Positions 58,029-64,000 of a stretch of 64,000 nt of DNA are shown here, in pieces. The stretch is taken from contig CANTFL010001264.1 in the NCBI GenBank assembly GCA_947650285.1, forward strand, positions 372,001-436,000, given 5' to 3'. A program made the translations under genes and the position numbers. The stretch's first letter is position 1, and each line of letters begins with the position of its first letter. The stretch is from Hyaloperonospora brassicae. Lineage: Eukaryota; Oomycota; Peronosporomycetes; Peronosporales; Peronosporaceae. Under the pieces are notes generated by a model that ran no database searches, was not told the origin of the DNA, and saw nothing but the letters and a program-made list of their open reading frames with translations.

Positions 58029-61000
58029 TTTGTTTGTCAAGACCATTTGTCGGAACAATTGTGCCATAGGAAAAGTTATTTTAGCCCTTGTTGTCGCTAG
58101 CGTTACACGTCAAGCGGATTTAGCACATGCGAATCAATAGAAGGTCATCGTCTGCATAGTGACTTAGTATCACGACTCCAAACCGTTGTAATAGACACCG
58201 ACACTATTGCATTGGAAATACCGATCCATCGTCTCGACAGCCTGAAAGATCCGTGTACGTAGATTGCGGTTCAATCTCCGAAAAAACAGTTCCGCACCGC
58301 CGATAATCACGATGTGACTCACGAACTATGAGGGTGCGCAAGATGTCAAACATCGCATCTGATGCGGAGGCGGCTGCTGAGGTGTCGGAGAGCACTAAAT
58401 AATTTTTGCTAACACAGCTATAATTTGGATCTGGGACCTCCAGAAAAAAACATGGATTGACTATCTGCTACTAATCCAGTTGTAACAAAAGCTAAATCGC
58501 GTATATTGATTCGTGCGCTTCGGACAAGGCGGCGCATGTCAATAAATTGCCGTACCCGTATTCTCTCCTCGCCTCGACGCTAAGACCACTACGCGATCAT
58601 TTGGATGTGACATTAACAGAGAATATTATATGACTGGTTTTTGGCAACACACCACAAACGTTGATGAAAACTTCAAGAGCTGAGCTCGATTCGGGCCGCA
58701 ATGAAAGATGGCCAAACGGGACAAACTTGATGGGAAACGACTGACAAGTATTGGTTTTGGAGACGGTTTATTTATCGTAAGATCGTTTTTGAAGCGCGAC
58801 CGTTGTGGACCCGCTTGATGACTTTGACCATTGGCAAGTGCTGAATGAAATGTACGTAATATCCACATCTAGCATCTGTTAAAAGTAAGACGAATGTGGT
58901 GATGCCGCAATACCGATAAATTTTACTACCTTTACAAAGAGGTGCGCACGGTATCATTCAGCATTATCTGAAAACTTGCCGACGAACACCCGGTACTTGA
59001 TCTTATAGCCCGAGATAGTTAGCTGCTAGAAACTTAGTACTAAGGGCATTTCGTTTGAGCTAGGTATTACAACATCACGGAGTCAATTCAACGCCCTGCG
59101 TCTCCTAAACAGAAGTACAGCCCTATTTTATCGAGAAGCTTGCGATATTATCATTGAACTTACGAAAATAGACTTACCCCGACGTCGTCGATTTCTAACA
59201 AACCATCCAGGCATCCAGTCAAAACCGCATCATTCATCATTTGCAGAATTTTGCTGGAATATCAAAGCATCTGGAACACTACCCAACATGGAATATATAC
59301 TTTTGGTAGCGTAGAGGAAGGAAAGCTATCTATTTGGCATCGCTTAAGGATATGCGTGTCAATCTCGATGAACCATCCTCTATAGAAAAGATGTACCAGC
59401 CCTCATGTAGATTCGAGAATAATCCCTAAAGCTCGTTGTGGACAGATTCCGAGAATGTTTAGTGAGGTGTGGCTTATATATTACGCCTATACCCATCTGC
59501 CATGTTTTAGCTTCCGTGTAAAAGGAGCAGTGGACACCGCACCCGATAGATATTCGAAAACCACTTCTGGGCTTAACGGTTTATTAGTGGTAAGACGAAA
59601 CGGAAGGCGTCTTTCGAGCGGCTTCTATATTTTATTTTGAAAGCGAAGGCACACTTAAGTTGTAGGGGAATTTAACTAGATTATAAATAGGCGACTTTAT
59701 CGTCCTTTTGTTTTGCCACCCGGAATTCATGATCTTCTAAGCTTATACGGCTTTCAGCTGAGGCTTAAGTTAGCGACGTTCTTATTGATGACATTGAACT
59801 ATCCGGAGAATAAAAAAGCCATCCAGGAGTTGAATGCTGCGGCGCGCACTTATTCCTACACTTTTTATGGCGTGAATAAGCTAGTGTCAGGCTTGATGGG
59901 TGGTATGTGAGTTCTCGACACGCAAACTGGGTATGAGACGTTGCTGAGACGGTACCTGGTCCAGCTGCTGACCACATGGGACACGTATCAGGTATAGTGC
60001 GCCCCGGTATGTGGTTTTGTACGATAGCCTAGGCGCGTATATAATGTTCCAGGATGTGCGCAAGAGACAGCTAATCACCGAATCATTGCGGCCATTGCGA
60101 TAGCATAGCTTCAGGTTAACATACTAAATTCTGCTCCGATTTCGGACTATAATGCAGCATGTATCTTCATCGACTATCGGATTTAATTAAAGATGCATGT
60201 TAGTGGGATATTATCGTCATATTAAAGCTCGCGCTGAGAATTGACAAGAATCGTTTGACAGCGTCTGAGTCGTCTTTATGTTCTACAAGAGGCAGCGTTG
60301 GTAGTGACGCGTGCACCTGGTACCTCACCATCGGAGGTGACGAGCGATGCGATGAACTTAGCATTACCGAAGTCCCAGCAGAACTTCGGCTTACTGTGGC
60401 GGAGTATCGACGATTATAGCAGAGAACCAAAAACATTTTCGATTTCGGCTCCTCGTCTACCACACTTCCTATCCAGGCACGACGCCACAAATTGTTTACT
60501 CTCGAGTGTGCCGAAATTTTTTAGAGTCATCAACATCCCTTTTTTCAGGGAGTAAAAGCTATGTATAAATCTAATCGGTCTCAGGATTTGGCTGATGAGA
60601 TAAACATAGGCTAAAGCATATTATTACTCTTTTAAATAATATTGACGACGCAACCAGCTTTTCTTGCCAGAACCCCCCCCCCCCCGACCGAGTCAACATT
60701 TCAACTGTGACGTCACACATTTCTACACACGATGTGAAGGCGGCTTTGACGAATCTTTAGCGTCAAAAAACCGCAGAACTTGATGAATCCAAACACACGT
60801 TCTGCAAAAATCTACGCGGATGCCCTCACGCCATTTCTCGCTACTTGTACTCCAGATGACTCAAATGTAGCGTGTTCTTGGCGTAGTTAAGTGAACAATT
60901 TAATTACCGTTTATCACAATCGGCTTCCGCATTAAGCCAGCTTCATCATCGTCCGATCCCGATCCATACCAGCTATTACATATAATTACCAAAAAAACTT

Positions 61001-61944
61001 TAGATGGGTGCGGTAGATGCTGTCGCATCTTGTCTGCCAGCTCAAGTTTATTTATCTCCGCAGTAAATCATTCAAACAGCGCTTAATATTTCACGGTGGT
61101 ACGCAATGCAGCAACTTTGGACAGCAATTTGCATTAATATTTGTTTCTGCTTCTCGATTTTGCCAAGCATACGACACGCTGCACCGTATATATCCAATTA
61201 CAGCGCTTTCATAACTTGGGCTTTCGTCCCACTTTATCTCAGCCGTAGCAAGCTTATATTGCGACAAGGTTCACTCAAGTCGACGTAAGAATAATTTTGA
61301 AATTCGGTGATGATGCATACTCGAGCTTCTTCTCTTGATTCTTGCAGTAGAAAGGATATATAAAGTATTTTAAGCGAGAAAAGACATTCGCAAGTAACCT
61401 GTTACATTTGGAGGGCAGACTAATGCTTACAAATTACGGTCTACACGAACGATACAGCTATCTACCTTCGCGATCGGACTGCATATACGCCAATTGTATT
61501 CATTCTCGATGATTTCGATTATGTATCGGGTCTCTTGACTATTCAGTACTAACAATGGTCGTCAAGCTAGATAGACGAGGATGCGAGCTTCCTCTTGTCA
61601 CCTGTAATCTCACTCGGCAGTTTCCTTGCGACTCTTGCAGGTATCGTATAGTTGTGGTGGGGCAGCAGGATGCATTGGCTGAAAAATGAAACTAATGCAT
61701 TCGTTCGCTCTAAGCAGACTCACCTAGATTCAGGAACGACTCACATCGTGGAACAATGTTCCCAGCTCGACACAGTTATAGCATTATCAAAAATCATATG
61801 CTTCACACAACACCATTGGCTTATCATTCCGCTGTGATTTTGCGATTGCTTAATTCGACAATGGATTTTGTTGAGCGTTCGTGACGACATGAGGTATCGA
61901 CCCATTGCCCCTTTTGAGGTGCCTGCAATATTATTTTAGAAGAG
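58029..61944. other. Spacer with a poly-C run
   Basis: No recognised gene. A run of 13 C lies at 60673-60685. Readings such as 59713-59910 and 60298-60555 (+) are open but have no recognised motif. Confidence 0.35.
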
Positions 61945-62421
61945 TGGACTAGTCGTGCCTTGTATTTGAACTTTACGCATCACAATGGTGGTGGTAGCAA
62001 TTGTAAACTTGGGGCCGTTAACGTTTCTTCGCGCAATGCATTGATCGATGACTTCTTATGGGACTCTAACGAGTCTTATCCGGCCTACATCATGCCTTGT
62101 CGAACAAAGACATGCACCTTTCTATCGAGAGACGAACTAATCAAACGATTTCTAACTTGAAAGCTTATGAGCGGCTCGACATGACGCCAAGGTGAGCTCA
62201 AGGAGGTCTACCGACGAGCCATTTCGTTTCCATCAATAGCCGAGGTAGAATATTATGACGACGGAAGTTTCTCAATTGATGCTCACCAAGTAATTGACGA
62301 TATACAACGGGATGAAATGAGATCTAACGTAGCGTCATTGGAGCGATTCGACCACAGGTGGCTTGTGCACACCACACGCTTAGGACATGACTTGGCTAAG
62401 AGATCGACGGGGTCCGGCTGA
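61945..62421 (+). pseudogene. Unidentified coding relic
   Basis: A 66-codon piece at 61960-62160 (SSRNALIDDFLWDSNESYP, LSRDELIKRFLT) is followed, after two stops, by an in-frame open piece of about 75 codons from 62197 (KEVYRRAISFPSIAEVEYYD, DIQRDEMRSNVASLERFDHR) ending at TGA 62421. Acidic/aromatic composition and lack of stops make it look like a real, recently broken exon rather than chance. Family not recognised. Confidence 0.35.
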
Positions 62422-64000
62422 GAAAAATTCGAAAGGAAACAAATTTTCTGGGCGAGCTGTTGTCTTAAAAGAATATTTGAAGTGGCTCTGCATTGTTTTT
62501 GCTTTTGATTAATATGGAAACCCGAAAAATGGCGAAGCAGCGGCATCTTGGGTACTTTGCCTCGCCGTTTTGTAAAAAAATTTGTATTGATATTTCGGGT
62601 AATTGATCCGAGGTCATAGATTGCATACTTAACGAAGGTACACTAGTTTCATGACTAGCTCCACAATTGTTCCGATCTGTCGCTCAAACAGCTCGATACG
62701 GGCATGGAATGCGAGGTAAATTAGACTTATCAATGTCGCTAAGTTATGTAGCTGCATATGTATTTAGTGTTAAACCTATCTTCTTTGGCGCGCATTCGAC
62801 CGTCACATGTGCTGTAGACAAATGTTCTGGACGTCGGGGATGGCGGCCCACCCGCGGAAAACTGGTACAGAATGTCTTTTGACAACGCCGTGCTACAGGC
62901 TGAAAACACTCAGCAGATATGTGGCAAAAAAATTTAAGTGATTTCGGAAGGTGAAGCGCTGATCAATTGGAGAAAAATTTGTAGAATAATTTTTTTAAAT
63001 TAACGCTTAGACTTATTAATGACTGATGAGCAACAACTTTTCGGTTTGGAAATGAGGTACCTAGATCCGTCGTGCCCGCACCTTTATATGCGGTAATTGT
63101 CTTAGCTATGACAAGCCATACGTTTAAGATTTCTCAGTGCGCGTCGTCACTGGGACATGTCCTTAATCGGTGGTGATGGATCGGTACTTTTACTCTGACG
63201 ATCTTAAACGTATAAGTGTCTGCCTTATACCTATCAGGGCTCCCTGAAAATGGCGAAATGTTGTTCAACAATCTCTCAACCCATGTTTGGATCCGTCGGG
63301 AGCTTTGACTGCAAATATAAAAGGAGCCTGAGAACTGTGGCGTTGTTTTGGATCTCAAATAATTCACCTATTTGGGTCGAGCGCTTCCGCCGCATGGACG
63401 AATGGTATGTACTGCAGGTGGTAAAACAGCCTGAGCCTAAAGGAACTATTTCAAAGGTGAATGAGATGATTAAGACGTGGGTCAGCAAAATCAAGCCTGA
63501 CATGGGGATAGACGAACAAGATTTTAGACAAGTAAGGTCAGTATCATAGATGGTTTCCTCTGCTTCGATGAACTAACGTCGTTGCACATGCTGCCTCACC
63601 ATAGATGCCCTGAAGTGCTGTAGTCCCGGTTTTTCGACGGAGCATCCGAGAAAATACAGGTCTAGGAGGATCTAAATCCGTCATTGTCCGACTACACTAT
63701 CATCTCACGCCGCTTGCGTTATGTGCGTATCGATCATGGCCGATTATTTTGCCGACACCACAGAAAAGCTCGCGATTAAATGAGAGCTTGCGCTCGGTCG
63801 TAGACAAGTGAAGGACAGAGGATATTTACCTATGCATTTCATTGTTGACAGTGCGCTAGTAACTCTAAAAGTAAGAACGGTACAGCCCTTGCGAAAGCCA
63901 CATTTGGTGTTATTATTTAGTGGATGAAGCAATATCGCTTACGAGGTCGATGTATCTAGCTGGTAACATCATTATCACACCTTCAACTAGATGTCAGATC
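62422..64000. other. Right end of window, nothing secure
   Basis: A 99-codon plus-strand reading (63250-63549, with KGTISKVNEMIKTWVSKIK) looks protein-like but has no recognised family; the rest is unremarkable. Confidence 0.35.

Overview
This is an eukaryotic, gene-poor, transposon-rich window. It most likely comes from an oomycete of the downy mildew/Phytophthora type. The basis is the style of the Ty3/Gypsy chromovirus polyproteins (acidic linker inside the integrase tail, then a chromodomain), a LINE relic with endonuclease, reverse transcriptase and RNase H, and AT-rich spacers that hold only dead copies of ordinary eukaryotic genes. I found no intact host gene, rRNA, tRNA or CRISPR. The organism assignment is inference.

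Layout. (1) 1-6862: most of a Ty3/Gypsy chromovirus (copy 1, + strand), cut by the window edge in gag and ending in a complete 3' LTR. Gag and pol are linked by a classical -1 frameshift signal. An antisense 487-codon ORF lies between the chromodomain and the 3' LTR. (2) 7.4-8.7 kb: a glyoxylate/hydroxypyruvate reductase pseudogene (- strand) broken by a snap-back insertion, with a short repeat (family A) beyond its 5' end. (3) 8.9-17.36 kb: a solo LTR relic, a gag 5' end (+) and a decayed Gypsy body of another family (copy 3, - strand), arranged head to head. (4) 17.36-21.31 kb: a 5'-truncated, decayed relative of copy 1 (copy 2, + strand) with a homologous antisense ORF remnant and a 3' LTR. 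(5) 22.5-23.7 kb: a TAF6-like pseudogene (-). (6) 24.6-32.6 kb: a decayed LINE (-) containing a 19-bp satellite. (7) 34.3-36.1 kb and 37.2-39.3 kb: two units flanked by inverted repeats; the first encloses an EXO1-like pseudogene. (8) 39.4-54 kb: very AT-rich DNA with one solo LTR and isolated hairpins. (9) 54.05-54.74 kb: a long tetranucleotide satellite. (10) 55-64 kb: unresolved coding relics.

The most unusual signal is in copy 1. The whole element, across gag, pol, the antisense ORF and the LTR, is tiled almost end to end by short near-perfect inverted repeats with arms of 6-13 bp and loops of 0-10 nt, roughly one per 25-40 nt. It includes perfect 24- and 26-nt palindromes and runs of 10-bp stems through the integrase core. 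The decayed relative keeps some of these hairpins, and one shows a paired A-T to G-C change that is synonymous in both codons. The neighbouring Gypsy of another family and the LINE do not show the pattern on reading. Together with the antisense ORF, this makes the copy 1/copy 2 family the best candidate here for an undescribed system.
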